DNA of 64,000 bases from Fistularia commersonii (Eukaryota; Chordata; Actinopteri; Syngnathiformes; Fistulariidae): positions 6,043,501-6,107,500 of the forward strand of contig JBBMNZ010000034.1 in the NCBI GenBank assembly GCA_037954325.1, given 5' to 3'. Position numbers and translations under genes: made by a program. The stretch's first letter is position 1, and each line of letters starts with the position of its first letter. The notes beneath the pieces are model-generated. The model was not told the origin of the DNA. It worked only from the letters and a program-made list of their open reading frames with translations, and ran no database searches. Positions 48,649 to 60,546 of this stretch are shown piece by piece.

Positions 48649-51445
48649 GTGAGTAATCCTGTTTCCTGTTATTGATGCAACTTCTGGATTTTACATTCCC
48701 ATTACATGCAGGTGCACTGAATCATTCGGTCAGCAAGACATTCAAATTAGCAATGAAAAGATATGTTGAAAAGATATGTCACATCATATCATAGTGCATA
48801 ACTGGAATCATGTATGTTCCTGTCCTGTTCCTGACATGTTATACTGTTTGGAAGAACACGTGCCCATTTTATTGGACTCTACAAAAAAAAAAAGGGAGAC
48901 ATTTAAGGAGCTATTATAAATGCACCAGTGATCTCGAGTGTACACTCAAGAACACAAAGGCAAAACCATGAGTGTCCATGTGCCTCTCCAAACAGTGGTG
49001 TGTTCTAAGGGCTTGGACAGCACAACTGTTGCGAATCATTTGGAGGAAATATACTGCAAGTCCTGCTACAGCAAGAAATATGGGCCAAAAGGCTACGGTT
49101 ACGGTCAAGGAGCGGGGACCCTCAGCATGGACAAGGGAGAGGGTCTCGGTATCACACATGAAGAGTGAGTAGGAAGCAAAAGTCAGACATCATTTTCTCA
49201 GGAGAGAACTTTTATCCGCATTTATTGCTCCGTCAGACAAGCTCCTCACCGTCCCACCACTAACGCAAACACGTCGAAGATGGCTCAGAAGTTTGGAGGC
49301 TCTGATAAGTGTCCTCGGTGTAACAAGCCTGTTTACGCTGCTGAGAAAGTGATAGGAGCAGGAAGGGTAAGAAAATACAAATCTCTCAGTGTGTTTTTGT
49401 AATAAATGGAAAATAATTACATTGATTGTCTTATATCTATATATAGTCTTGGCACAAGACTGGTTGTTTCTGTTGTGCCTTATGTCGGAAAAGCCTGGAG
49501 TCAACCACACTGGTTGACAAGGATGGAGAAATCTACTGCAAAGGTAAAACTTATTTACCATAACTTCTAATATTATTGTTTTATGGATTCATTTTTTGAC
49601 TTTTTTTCTGCTTATCCCAATAAGGTTGCCCAAAATGCTCTTACAAATACAATGAATTATTATGACTTTTGTGAGAATAAATGCAAACAAAAGAGAACAC
49701 AGGGTCCTGTGACTTTATCCATCAAACAGTTGGACACAAAAATACTTCACCTGGCTAGAGCTAAATCTGCATTGGTGGTAACACAGCCACTTGGACCAAA
49801 ACACGGTTCATATGCTACCCGTATCACTGTCGATACAAGGTAAATAGCATGAAAAATGCTACACAATATTAACGCTCTTGCAAAGAGTTGCACACACACA
49901 CGCTCTCGAACCGCAACAAAAAGGTGCAGACGTGGGAATTAATATGAATGTGGGGTTTGGCATCTTTCCATTCTTGGAGGGACTGATTATTTTTGACTCT
50001 TTTGTATTATACATATAAACACAAAACAAAGCGTTTTTCTTTAAGAGTCACTCTCCCTGCTGCTGGATGTTGTGCAGCTGCAATAATGTAAATTTATGCT
50101 ATTGTCTGAGAGAGTTACCATTCTAGACCCATCCCATATAGTCGCCCCTCTTACAAGGAGACTTGTTCAAGAAAGCAGAGCATTTCATTTTGCTTAATAA
50201 CCTAAACATGCCCGTCATATTCACTTGAAGATTTAAAAAATGAGAAATATGTTTTCTCTCTGTCTCTGAGTGCTTTTTATAATAATACTTCTTTTTTTCC
50301 ATACCGCTAAAAAAAGGAACACATTATAGCTGTTCCTGTATCGTCCTAGGGCAATGCAAGCATTCAATTCCTGTTTCGTTACAAAGGTATTGAAAAGTGG
50401 CCATGCGTCAGAACCTCTTATCACTATTATGTTGTGAAAATGATCAATAAGCTAAGAAAAATTGCTTTACATTTTGATTCAGAAAAGGTTGGTCAGAAAA
50501 GATAGGATAGGTACATCCCCTGTGTCTCAGTTGGTAGAGCAGGCGTCCCTCCAATTGTAAGATTTATGGTTCAATTCCAGACAACTCCTGTCTCCATGCC
50601 AAAGGGCCATCGGGTCAAGACACCGAACCCTCCAGTAGCTCCCGTCAGTCTTGTTTAGGGCCATCAGTGCAAATGCAATCTCGTGTAAGGCGCTTTGAAT
50701 TCACAAGGTGTTAAAGTGAACAGTTTCCGTCATGCAAAGATAACGTAACACACGCAGCTAAAACTGGACAAGATAGTGTGACCTCTTGTGTTCAAGGTTT
50801 GGCGTCAGACAAATTTGCAACGCACAAGAAGACACAGCAGAGGGCCCCCTCACACTGACTGAAACCCTGGAAGTCTGTCAGGCATTGGTCCCAAAAGAAT
50901 ACTCTTTGTGCGTGCAAACAATAATTACCCTGAGTAATTCAAGGCATATACCGCTGCTGCCTACGCCTATAGATTTATGGGACGCCTGTTCTACAAGTTT
51001 CAATATTACTTTCATGATCCCCAAAACATTGTGAAAGCTTTTCAATTGAGGTTTGATTCAGCCCCAGGTGGTGTTTTGTCATTCAGAGAACACCCTTAAG
51101 ATTACCTGATCAAAATAACCAGGTATATATTTATACATCCTAGGGTTGTTTACATTTTCATACTTAAAATGAATGCTAACACTGACAGAAGGCCTACTGA
51201 TCTTCGTCGCTAAATCGTACGAATTATGTTTTATAGCGTATTATCATCGCAATAAAGAGTAATTGAAGGCTCGACAGCGTGTGAATCCTTGTAGAACCAT
51301 TGTGCTTGGCTAGGACTGCTTTTCTTTTGCTGTATGGAGGTTTTTGATAATACCTTTCTATCTTCCAGGGTGTTATGCCAAAAACTTTGGTCCCAAAGGG
51401 TTTGGATATGGGCAAGGTGCTGGTGCACTGGCACACACTCAGTAG
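48540..51445 (+). CDS. csrp1: csrp1, cysteine and glycine-rich protein 1 (five coding exons, 193 aa)
   Basis: CSRP1 is a small two-LIM adaptor that binds alpha-actinin and zyxin on actin filaments and also acts in the nucleus with SRF. Exons join as 48540..48648, 48996..49164, 49237..49366, 49447..49543 and 51369..51445, all GT-AG, phases 1,2,0,1. The length equals human CSRP1 (193 aa). LIM1 spans residues 9-60 with ligands C9, C12, H30, C33, C36, C39, C57 and C60. It is followed by [15 protein letters not shown] with the usual nuclear-localisation-like basic motif. LIM2 begins C118-C121 and ends with [24 protein letters not shown]2 is odd: His139 and the next Cys are separated by three residues (HKTGC) rather than two. 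csrp1 rather than csrp2 or csrp3 is supported by synteny with nav1, phlda3 and tnni1. The last intron is long (1.8 kb). Confidence 0.95.
48996..49164 (+). CDS. csrp1: csrp1 coding exon 2
   Basis: After acceptor ccaaacag the exon encodes the rest of LIM1 and the glycine-rich linker, including [20 protein letters not shown] and [17 protein letters not shown]. The donor is GAAGA|gtgagt; reading on would hit TGA at once, so splicing here is required. Confidence 0.94.
49237..49366 (+). CDS. csrp1: csrp1 coding exon 3
   Basis: After acceptor ctccgtcag the exon encodes the inter-LIM linker and the first LIM2 knuckle ([19 protein letters not shown]), ending at donor GGAAGG|gtaaga in phase 0. The intron before it is only 72 nt. 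Confidence 0.93.
49447..49543 (+). CDS. csrp1: csrp1 coding exon 4
   Basis: After acceptor atatatag the exon encodes [20 protein letters not shown] and [13 protein letters not shown], ending at donor CAAAG|gtaaaa. It carries the one-residue insertion in LIM2 between H139 and C143. Confidence 0.93.
50505..50715 (+). mobile_element. tRNA-derived SINE (different family)
   Basis: The A box region TGTCTCAGTTGGTAGAGCA and B box GGTTCAATTCC are both present. A non-tRNA body with CACCGAACCCTCCAGTAGC follows, and the 3' end GTAAGGCGCTTTGAATTCAC resembles a LINE tail. It lies in the last intron of csrp1. It is not a functional tRNA because the anticodon arm and 3' half do not fold as one. Confidence 0.75.
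51369..51445 (+). CDS. csrp1: csrp1 last coding exon
   Basis: After acceptor tatcttccag the exon encodes [20 protein letters not shown] and AHTQ, then TAG 51443-51445. It lies 1.8 kb downstream of exon 4. Confidence 0.93.
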
Positions 51446-51866
<421 letters not shown>

Positions 51867-52528
51867 TTTGAAAGATGTGCACATTCCTAAAGTGTTTCCA
51901 CAACTGGTGTGACCGTTATTTAATACTGAGCATGTATACAGCCAGAGTAAGGATGGGAGATGACCTGGTTACACTGCTTTTACTGCCTTTAAGTCAGCTA
52001 GAAGACAATGGAATATGGGTTTCACTCTTCATGAAGCCCATCTGTCACTTGACAACTGTGTAAACATACAAAATGACACACAGTTCAAGTTAATTCTGAT
52101 TTAAGGGTCTGCATTACGTAAAAGATGTAAAATTCTACACACATGATTGAAACCAACAGTGTCTTGACAAGACTGACACACAATGACACACAGGCTGCAC
52201 GACCGGAAAAAACTAACGTATATTTATCTATACGTATACACACACATATACAAGTTATTTTCCTTCTGGAGTTAATACAGTTTCAATTTATCAACCAAGA
52301 TGTGGTAAGTGTGTGTGTGTAGGAGTGTGGATATAATGTAGTATAACCAGGCATAATGTGAGCATGTACCTGGCTGCAAGAAGTTAACTTCCTTCTGGGG
52401 TTAGTAAGTAATTTATCTATATGTGTGTGTGTGTGTGTGTGTATGTGTATATATGTATGGGTGACTGTGTGTGTGTACACACCCAAGTTAATATCCCTCT
52501 GAAATTAAACTATCCGTCTATCTGTATT

Positions 52529-52573
<45 letters not shown>

Positions 52574-52840
52574 TACCTAGCTTATTACAAGGAAACTAAA
52601 TTGTCGTAAAGATGAGTCAGCCCTTATCCTTAATACAAGTTAATTTCTCTCTCGGAATTATAATGTTTATAGCGTAGGTGTGTATGTTTGCATGTATACA
52701 CATATCGCACATATGAATCTATCCACAAATCAATAAAATATATTCCTGGTGTGTATATGAACACTTGGCGCACACCCACACACACACACCCACACACCCA
52801 CACACACATACATAGGGAGGGAATTTCATCAACGGCCGGG
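51867..52840. other. Short intergenic spacer between csrp1 and phlda3
   Basis: There is no coding exon. Dinucleotide tracts (TG)n occur at 52422-52442 and 52531-52569 and (CA)n near 52770-52807. A sequence beginning near gttaatttc plus a Ctctgg-like core recurs at roughly 52260, 52380, 52488 and 52640, each followed by (TG)n or TA-rich DNA. This suggests a local minisatellite-like duplication. Confidence 0.5.
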
Positions 52841-52898
52841 GTTTTGTGTTGCCGTCATCGGGAGGAGGCGTGGTGCTCCGGAGGGCCTCGGCGGAGCC

Positions 52899-52918
52899 GG
52901 GCATGTTCCAACATATCC
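52899..52918 (+). promoter_or_regulatory. phlda3: p53-type response element upstream of phlda3
   Basis: Two abutting decamers read GGGCATGTTC and CAACATATCC. The first fits the p53 half-site RRRCWWGYYY perfectly and the second at 8 of 10 positions, with no spacer. The site is about 190 bp before the ATG. Mammalian PHLDA3 is a direct p53 target, which makes the match meaningful; binding is not shown. Confidence 0.55.
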
Positions 52919-53106
52919 CCGCAGAGCAGCCCGCCCTGCTCCGCGGCCGCCGCTCCGCCGCATCCGCTCCTCGAAGGACACGCGTGGCGGTGACAGCAAT
53001 GCGCGTCTAACAGACAGACAGAGCCCGACCGCGGAAGGCTCGCTCGTTCCTCGGTCGAATTTCTCGCCCCACCCCCGCCCCCAACCCCAACCCCCGAACC
53101 GCGCTC

Positions 53107-53529
53107 ATGTCCGCGCCGGTGAAGGTGATGAAGGACGGGCTGCTGGAGAAGCGCAGCAGCGGGCTCCTGCAGCTGTGGAAGAAGAAGCGCTGCGCTCTCA
53201 CCGACGAGGGTCTGCGCCTGCGCAGCTGCCGGGGAGCCGGCGCTGATGCTCAGGGTTCACCGTGGAGCTCCGGGGCGAAAGAGCTGCGCTTCGAACGCAT
53301 GGCCACGGTGGACTGCGTGGAGTACAAACGAGGGCTGGTGTACTTCACGGTAGTCATGGTTACCGGCAAGGAGATAGACTTCCGGTGCCCACAGGACGGA
53401 GTGGCGTGGAACGCGGAGATCGCCCTGGCGCTGGTGCGCTACAAGAACCTGCAGGCCGTGCAGACCGGGAGGAACAGACACCTGTCCACCGCACACCTGG
53501 GCAGCACCGGGGAGGATGAGGAGCCCTGA
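53107..53529 (+). CDS. phlda3: phlda3, pleckstrin homology-like domain family A member 3
   Basis: PHLDA3 is a small protein made almost entirely of a PH domain. It binds membrane phosphoinositides and competes with Akt, acting as a p53-induced brake on Akt signalling. This single coding exon gives 140 residues against 127 in human. Diagnostic blocks are VMKDGLLEKRSSGLLQLWKK (beta1-beta2 of the PH fold), KELRFERMATVDCVE, the EIDFRCPQDGVAWNAEI segment and LALVRYKNLQAVQTGR (C-terminal helix). The extra length comes from a Gly/Ala/Ser insert near residues 38-56 and from an acidic C-terminus (GEDEEP). ATG 53107 precedes the PH fold by only a few residues, as in the family. Phlda1 and phlda2 are less likely because of the synteny and because phlda1 has long Gln/Pro tracts. 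Confidence 0.95.
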   Translation: MSAPVKVMKDGLLEKRSSGLLQLWKKKRCALTDEGLRLRSCRGAGADAQGSPWSSGAKELRFERMATVDCVEYKRGLVYFTVVMVTGKEIDFRCPQDGVAWNAEIALALVRYKNLQAVQTGRNRHLSTAHLGSTGEDEEP

Positions 53530-53538
53530 CTTTTTCAG

Positions 53539-53786
53539 GGTAACTAGACTTCTTCTCGTCATGTCTGAGGAGGTTCTCAGTCCAAATCCACTTGTATTGA
53601 CAACTGGATTTGAGTTTCTTAACTTGAAGACGTGTCTCCCCTCATCCGAGATGCTTCTTCTGTTCCAATGACCCACAGGGAGTTTTCAAAACACCTGGCA
53701 GTTCGGAAACTCCCCCGTTGGTCATTAGAACTGAAGGGATGAGGTTGGGAAACGTCTCCAAGTGAAGAAATTCAAGCCTAGTTACC
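53539..53786. repeat. Imperfect inverted repeat (hairpin) of about 250 bp after phlda3
   Basis: The left arm starts GGTAACTAG and the right arm ends CTAGTTACC. Towards the centre AATGACC pairs with GGTCATT and GGGAGTTT with AAACTCCC, around a loop of about 20 nt. Intermediate blocks (GACGTGTCTCCCCTCATCC against GGATGAGGTTGGGAAACGTC) also pair imperfectly. It begins 10 nt after the phlda3 stop, so it is probably part of that 3' UTR. The arms resemble the fish repeat also seen near 55030 and 5400. Confidence 0.8.
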
Positions 53787-54919
53787 GAGACAAGAAGGTT
53801 TGGGGCTATTAGGCCCAAAAAGTTTGTGTTTTAGTTATTTTGATTTAAATTCAAATATCAGTTTGCCATTTGAGTATCCCAGGGTCACCCCACTAGTGTC
53901 ACCTTATTCTCACCTCAGTGTCTTCACTGTAAATGTTCTGAATTCCTACTTATAGTGGGATTAGGTTTATTAATTTTCTTTCAAAGTCAAAGGGCAGGCA
54001 TCTGACGCGCTCATCTTATTTCATATGTATTTATAACTTCATTGATATTTGAGTGGCATTTAAATGTAGCCATAGTAGAAGCTATTTTCAACAGTAGTTA
54101 CTACCCAGCCGACACAAGACGTCAATTAAACACAAAAATACAAACAGTCAACTGACAATCTCACAACACTGGACTTTTACAAAAAATGTTCATTCACATT
54201 GACTGAACTTAAACACTGGGATATTTAAGTCATGGTGAATTTAGGTTTCAGCATTCAGAGCCAAATGGTAACGATTTTGAACTTGACAACACAATTTACT
54301 GTACTTCAAAGAGAGGTATGAAAAAGTCAGTGACACTTTTTATCGATCAAACCAAAATATGACAGGTGTAAAACCCTGAAATACTCTTTAAGAAAGTGTC
54401 AATAACATTTCTGACTTAATGAGGAGATTTCAACAACATGACTATGTTTAACAGGCTTTAACAAACAGCTGCAGCGATGTAACTGCAGAAGGGAGCTGAA
54501 TTATCTAGTCTGGCGACAACCAGATAACTCTGCCATGCCCAAGTTTGAACCCTGAAATTATGATTTACTAAAAAAAAAAAAAAAAAGAGCAGTTTATTGT
54601 TTGTGCAATCCTTTCTCCCCTTTCCCAAATATATGGTAAGTCTCGCCTGTTCTATCCTGCCCTGTCTGGTCTTTGGTTGGTGTTTGCACCTCTCAGGATT
54701 CTGAAATATATTGAGGGAAACCAGACCAGTTTTCTTTGCCTGGTGATGCCAGTTGTTGGACGAGCCCCGTGACATATGAAATGAGCTGTTCAATTTGTCC
54801 TGGGTTTTTTTTTCCTACATATAAGAAAAACACTACAATAATTCTTTCAATTCATTTACATCTTCCAGAAGGATTAAGAACACGATCCAAGGGGGAAAAA
54901 ATGTGAGACTGTATTGACA

Positions 54920-55100
54920 CACTAATAATTTTGTTTGTTCTCAGTCATCCAGGTCTTGGTTAGTTCTTGTCAAATCTTCTTGTGGCAACTGTACTTGCTT
55001 TGTTTCCCTTGAAGACAACTGAAGAAGCCTCTCAGGTGAGAGGTGACACGTCTTCAACTGAAGAAAACCAAGCCCACTTGCCATGAGAACATTTTGACAA
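54920..55100 (+). repeat. Dispersed teleost repeat copy (GAAGAAGCCTCTC...GTGAGAGGTGACACGTCTTC type)
   Basis: The core reads CTGAAGAAGCCTCTCAGG, then TGAGAGGTGACACGTCTTCA. I recognise this core as a common interspersed repeat of teleost genomes, but cannot assign it to a named family. Copies occur near 5380-5450 and in the palindrome arms at 53539-53786. Confidence 0.6.
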
Positions 55101-56487
55101 GAGGTAATAATATTGTTGTATCAAGTAAGAACAATGTCAATATAATGTCAGAAAGATGTCAAACTCCACATCGGACAGTCCTCGCACATAAACAAGAAAT
55201 CAACATAAGCCACCATTGGATTTAAATAAGTTAACTGATGTAAAAATATTGTAAATGAAGTGTAAACATTGACAGTGAGGTGTTTGGAAGATACTGGATG
55301 TTGATACTTGTAAAAAATGTAAAATATAAACAGAAATTCAACATCAGGACATTTTTTTTTAAATAAAATGGTTAGCAACAGACATGTCACCTCATATAAT
55401 TAAACTATCTAAACCAACTCAGTGTCAAGCTGGCTCTTCAAAACTTAGCACCGTATTTATTCAACATCCGAATTCCTAACACCGAAATTATTTAACATCC
55501 GAATCCCTTCGAGTTAAACGCTGCACAGGACACAATAACTCTCACCACACATATTCAATATTGGTTTGTAAAATCATCTTAGCTTGACACACCATGGAAA
55601 TGCCCAAGGCAAGGCTTTGGGGGATGAAAGACAGAGGGAAAAGGCAGGGTGTTCACTGCAGCTCTGTGAGTTAATGTCGACCACACCCCTGACCTAACCA
55701 GAAAAACTTTGTGGAGCAGGTTGGCCCGCGGGATCGAGATCTCCGGAGTGAGTCTCTGGGCTGGGAGAGCGAGCCATTGTTATGGCACAGGGTGGTCCCG
55801 CAATCATTTCAACACCGATCTTAACCCCCCCCTTCCCGGATAGGAACATTCATCCAGGGCCGTCCAGGTTACACCTTCACACCCAGTGTGACAGGAAGCC
55901 AAAGGCACGAGGTTACTAGCCGGTTAAGCCCTGCGGACGGATAAGGATTTTACGAGCCTAGTGTAGCCGAGCAATGGGAACGACTTCAAAGCTTTCCACG
56001 CTCCTCAGACGAGAAGTGAGCCATGTTCCACTTTTTTTTTTTTTTTTTTTTAGTCTCACCAGTCAAGTCACACTCAGTTCAACCCTGTTCGGATAACGAT
56101 AAAAGACCCCTTTAGAAGTCCTATCACCCATCTGCCTGCAAAGATCCAAATCACTCACTGAACTGGCTTCATTCCCCCGTTCTGGTCTAATGGGTGTCGA
56201 AACCCGCAATCGCCAAACGGAATGAAAACACAGGGACTCTCAGGGATGAGATGACACTTAGCAAAGAGGACTCTGACTAAGCCCAAGCTAAAGGTTATTT
56301 AAAAGTGGCCCCTTGGTGTTAAGATCCTGTAATGCCTTACAGTTGTGTTAGTGCCTGTAAGAGGACTTGACTTGCTCCTTGCAACAAAAACACACACTTG
56401 AGGACATAATTACGATGCAACGTGAACTTCTAAAATAATATCTGTCCGCCTTACCCCTCACTCAACAGTCGAGTATTTTTAACCACA

Positions 56488-56596
<109 letters not shown>

Positions 56597-57616
56597 GCCA
56601 AGGCAGTTTGACATTTTTGGTAACCATGAAATGATTTTGGGTACATTGAGTGTGTATTGATACAAATGCAGTGTTTTGTCGCCTTTTTGTTTTTTTATTG
56701 CAGTGGACGTCTCCTATCTCCCATGTTGTTTATGATGTAATTGTATAAGTCTGAAGTGTGAGCTCACACGACAGGAATCCACAGCCATGCTTCCTTAAGT
56801 GAGCCTCAGTAGCCAACTGCCAAAATTAACTCTGTAGCCGTGGCAACCCTGCATTTGGCTCACTTCTCACCACTTCAAGGTTATCATCGACCCATCTACT
56901 TAAGAACGTAACCCCCCAAAGTACATCCATGACAAAATATGACTTCTTTTTTTTTTCCCCAGATTTTCTGTTTCCTGGTAGTGATTTGTCGCTTCGCCAG
57001 TTTTCATGGAGAGCCGGATACGACGCATTGAACATGACCATCAGAGAATGCAGAGAAATGCGTCAAAGACATTCTTCTTCTCCTTCCAGTAGAATCGATG
57101 CCACGCGGCTTTTGGGTTCTCACATGGATGTATTTATAAGACCTCATTTTAAAACAGCTGCACAAGGAAAAGGAAGGCATCGCTGGCACAAGAGCAGAAC
57201 TTGTGCCTTGATATTTCAAAATGTCTCCTGTTCTGGATAAAAATCCAACCCCCTTTCAAATTTATCTTTAACAGGAATCACGTTCTGTCTTAATTTCTTT
57301 TGATGCTTTTGAAAACTTTTGGTACTGACTAAAGAGTTTTGCATGTTTTTCTACAGTTTAATGTAAGGAATAAGTAATGTCCACATATTCATTGAGTTAT
57401 ATTTGATGTAACCATGGACAGTATTATACTCTCTGAAAAGAAATAATAAATTAAGTAATCTTCAAGTGGTGAGTTTTATCTTTCATTCTTAACAGCAAAA
57501 GTAAACTACTACTATATACAGATAGTCTTAAAAACACAATTTTGTTATTAAGCCTTGATTGCTAATTGCATCGGCTCACAGCTTTGGTTTACCTCATTGT
57601 TATGTCCTCTGGTAAA

Positions 57617-57740
<124 letters not shown>

Positions 57741-58849
57741 AGTCATGTACCACAGTACTGCTCTCCTGCTCATTTGTGAATGCAGTGCTGGAGTCAGGAC
57801 ACCTTTTGATCTGAGCCGCTCACAGGACTAATGAGAAGCATTGAGAGCCAGAGGCATGCACACACAAATATCCACCCACACCTAGTCACACACAGACACA
57901 CACACACAGAGCATAATTTGCAGATCTGTCAGTATTACCTAGAATTTATGTGTCTAAGCACTTAAAGTGTGTGTGTGTGTGTAGGTGGGTGTATTGTATC
58001 ACAAGTATAGCGTTCTGTGTACGGCCTGTCTGTGGTTAACTGCAGGTCAGGTATAAAGGGCTGATTGTGTAGCAACTTCTCTTATTTCCTTGGAAAACCC
58101 CAAAGCTCACCATGCTGCCTTGGTCTGTGGAGAACTAGCAGCCCTGCAAGGAACAGAGACACCCAGCGACGGGCCGGTGCAATAGATGACGTGTGTGTAA
58201 ATGAACAAAATACCATATTTGAAAGAGATGTTTTGAGCATGAGCGTAAGTGCCTGTTGGTAAGTATGTGTGATCCTCACTGGTCCAAGAGTGTGTGTACT
58301 AGCAGCCTTCTGGGGAATGTTCAAGCCAAACACCACAGCTTCTGCCCAGAGCATCTCTCATCTGCATGCAAATAAGCAGATGTGAGTACTAATGAAGTTC
58401 CAATTTATAGAGAACATATTGGTAGAAGAATGCCTCGCAATTAAAGAAGACATGGAAGTTACTTGGTGTGAGTGAAGACCATACAGAGAATAGGGTTGGA
58501 TGGTGGAGGTTGACTTGCTTCGGCGCCAAAAGGAAAAGAAAAAGAAGACAACTTCCACTTAATACATCTATTACTTAGAGTAACATTACTAGTAAATTGG
58601 TTTCAACTTGAACGCCTAAAGCTCTGGGCAATAGTAGCTGCACTGTCCTTTTGTCAACACATAACAAAAAACAAAAAAATCAAGAATACAGGGATCTATT
58701 TCTTATGAATGTGGGGAATTAACAACTAACTGAATTATAATTAGAGAAGTATTATAATTCTGTCTTTGAAATACAAAAAGTACAAAAATCCCAAAACATT
58801 TCTATAAAATATATGTATGTCTATATGTTTGTGTATATATATGCACACA

Positions 58850-58850
58850 A

Positions 58851-58889
<39 letters not shown>
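58850..58889. repeat. (CA)n microsatellite
   Basis: This is a CA array of about 20 units next to a TA-rich tract. Confidence 0.93.
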
Positions 58890-58892
<3 letters not shown>

Positions 58893-59460
58893 GCCTACTC
58901 AAAACTCATTGACACTGCCTTGATCAAAGATGGTCAAATAAAATCTGATCATGATGTGAAAACAATGGAAAAAAAAGAACATAATTTGTCAGAAAAACAC
59001 GTTTTAAACTAAATGTATTAATTTTTTTTTATGTCACATTTCCAATACTGCAAATACAAATTCCAGTCTGCTGTATTAGTGTTAAACCACTAGAGGTCTA
59101 TCTTGCCTGTGGGAAGCTCTGGTAGTGTGTGTTTGTGTGTGTGTTTGTGTGTGTGTGTGTCTGTGTGTATGTGAGAGTGTCTGTGTGTGTTTGTGTATGT
59201 CAGTCATGTCTTTTAGGGCATGATGTAATGCAAGCACCTGTGTTACAAATGTTTCATGAAAACATTCTGAGCCGGCAGCTCAGCTGTTTGTTTATTGTGT
59301 TTCAACAATCTAATGCCTGAGGAGAACCAGGCGATTATGTGCTGTCAATTTTCGTAGTATTCCATGCAAGACATATCTTCGAATTACGCCTGCAAACCTG
59401 ACATTGGGACTAGAATTAAACAGTTAATCAATATCTGTCATCAAGCAGACCTTCAGCCAT

Positions 59461-59487
59461 GACAGACAGACAGACAGACAGACAGTA
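59461..59487. repeat. (GACA)n tetranucleotide repeat
   Basis: There are about six perfect GACA/CAGA units upstream of tnni1. Confidence 0.9.
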
Positions 59488-60399
59488 GGACTTGACATTT
59501 TAATTCCTAGATTTGCACGGAGGTGCCAGTTGGGACCAAAGTAGAGATCAACGCAATCGGCAACAGTTTAATCTGTTTTGTCAAAGTCCTTACTTGTTTG
59601 CCGTTTCACTCGTGCCGTGAAAAAAACATGTCATTGTAACATAATGCTTATGTAAGTGCATAAATCCAAATTTTCATTTTTCAAGGAATTCCCAATATAA
59701 ACTTCGACGTGAAGCGTTGGATGGTCAACAAGGGAAATATTTTGGTTCATTTTGGCATTAAACTTTGAGGTCTTGTGTAGCTCTGTGTTGAATTTCATGC
59801 CAACACTCAGTACTCGATACTTTTCAAGTTGCACCAAAGCAGTGGATAACCTCTTCCTTCCTCGCGCCTCCGGCTTGCGTCAGGCCAGCGGGTCTCTTGT
59901 CAGGCTGATAACAGATAACCCTCCTCACTACTGTCACATTCAGGTCAACTTTGTTAATCCAAAGGGGTAGATTCACTAAGTGCTGGGGTTTAGTGCATGA
60001 ATCGAAACACTACAATCTAGTCCAGTATCGTAACACATCTCAACCACTGTAAGACACGTAAAACACCAAGAAAGCCAAGTCAACAGTCTCTACGGTGAAA
60101 ATGATGAAAGATTGTGAAACGTGAACACTGAGATCTGCTTGATTTTGAGTGTGTTTGTTTCCTTACTGTGTTTTATTTTTGGTCCAGCTACTATTTCGTG
60201 GGAGCAGGTTCAAAAAATGTTATGTGTCCAAGTCCCTCCCCTGACAGTGGGAACAAAAAAAAAAAAACTTCTGGCTGACTTGGTCCCACTTTCCAAAGCT
60301 CCAGGTCTCTAAATGCTAAATGCTGGCCCCTGGTTTATAATTAATCTGCGGGAGACAAATGGGGGCCAGAACAAGATTAGGGGGGAGAGCGAAATGGGA

Positions 60400-60546
60400 G
60401 GACTAAGAATAGCCTCCACTAACAAAAGAGAAAGAGTGAGGAGAGATAATGAGAGGTACAGTTAAATAGAGGGACTCCAAATCTTTGGCCTCATCTCTGA
60501 TCAGTCCATCCTGTTGCCGAATCTTTGTCTCCTGCTCCGACCAGAG
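60400..60546 (+). promoter_or_regulatory. tnni1: Candidate tnni1 promoter and untranslated exon 1
   Basis: A TATA-like TTAAATA at 60462-60468 would place the start site near 60492. A strong donor, CCAGAG|gtaaga, at 60546 closes an untranslated exon of about 55 nt. A MEF2-like CTAAGAATAG (one mismatch) lies at about 60402. Slow troponin I genes have untranslated first exons and MEF2/E-box control, so the arrangement fits; no expression evidence is available. Confidence 0.45.

Larger units (their letters stand above)
52841..53535 (+). promoter_or_regulatory. phlda3: GC/CpG-rich island over phlda3 promoter and coding exon
   Basis: This is the most GC- and CpG-rich stretch of the window. It has runs such as CGGAGGGCCTCGGCGGAGCC and many CCGC motifs, starting about 250 bp before the phlda3 ATG and covering the coding exon. 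No TATA box is seen, as expected for a CpG-island promoter. Confidence 0.7.

Noticed and set aside
49583..49843. 86-codon plus-strand frame in the last csrp1 intron
   Set aside because: No family match and no need for an extra exon; csrp1 is complete without it.
50515..50590. Possible tRNA gene
   Set aside because: A and B boxes are present but the rest does not fold as a tRNA and continues as a SINE body.
53257..53676. 139-codon minus-strand frame and 85-codon plus-strand frame over phlda3
   Set aside because: They are GC-rich shadows of the phlda3 coding exon in other frames.
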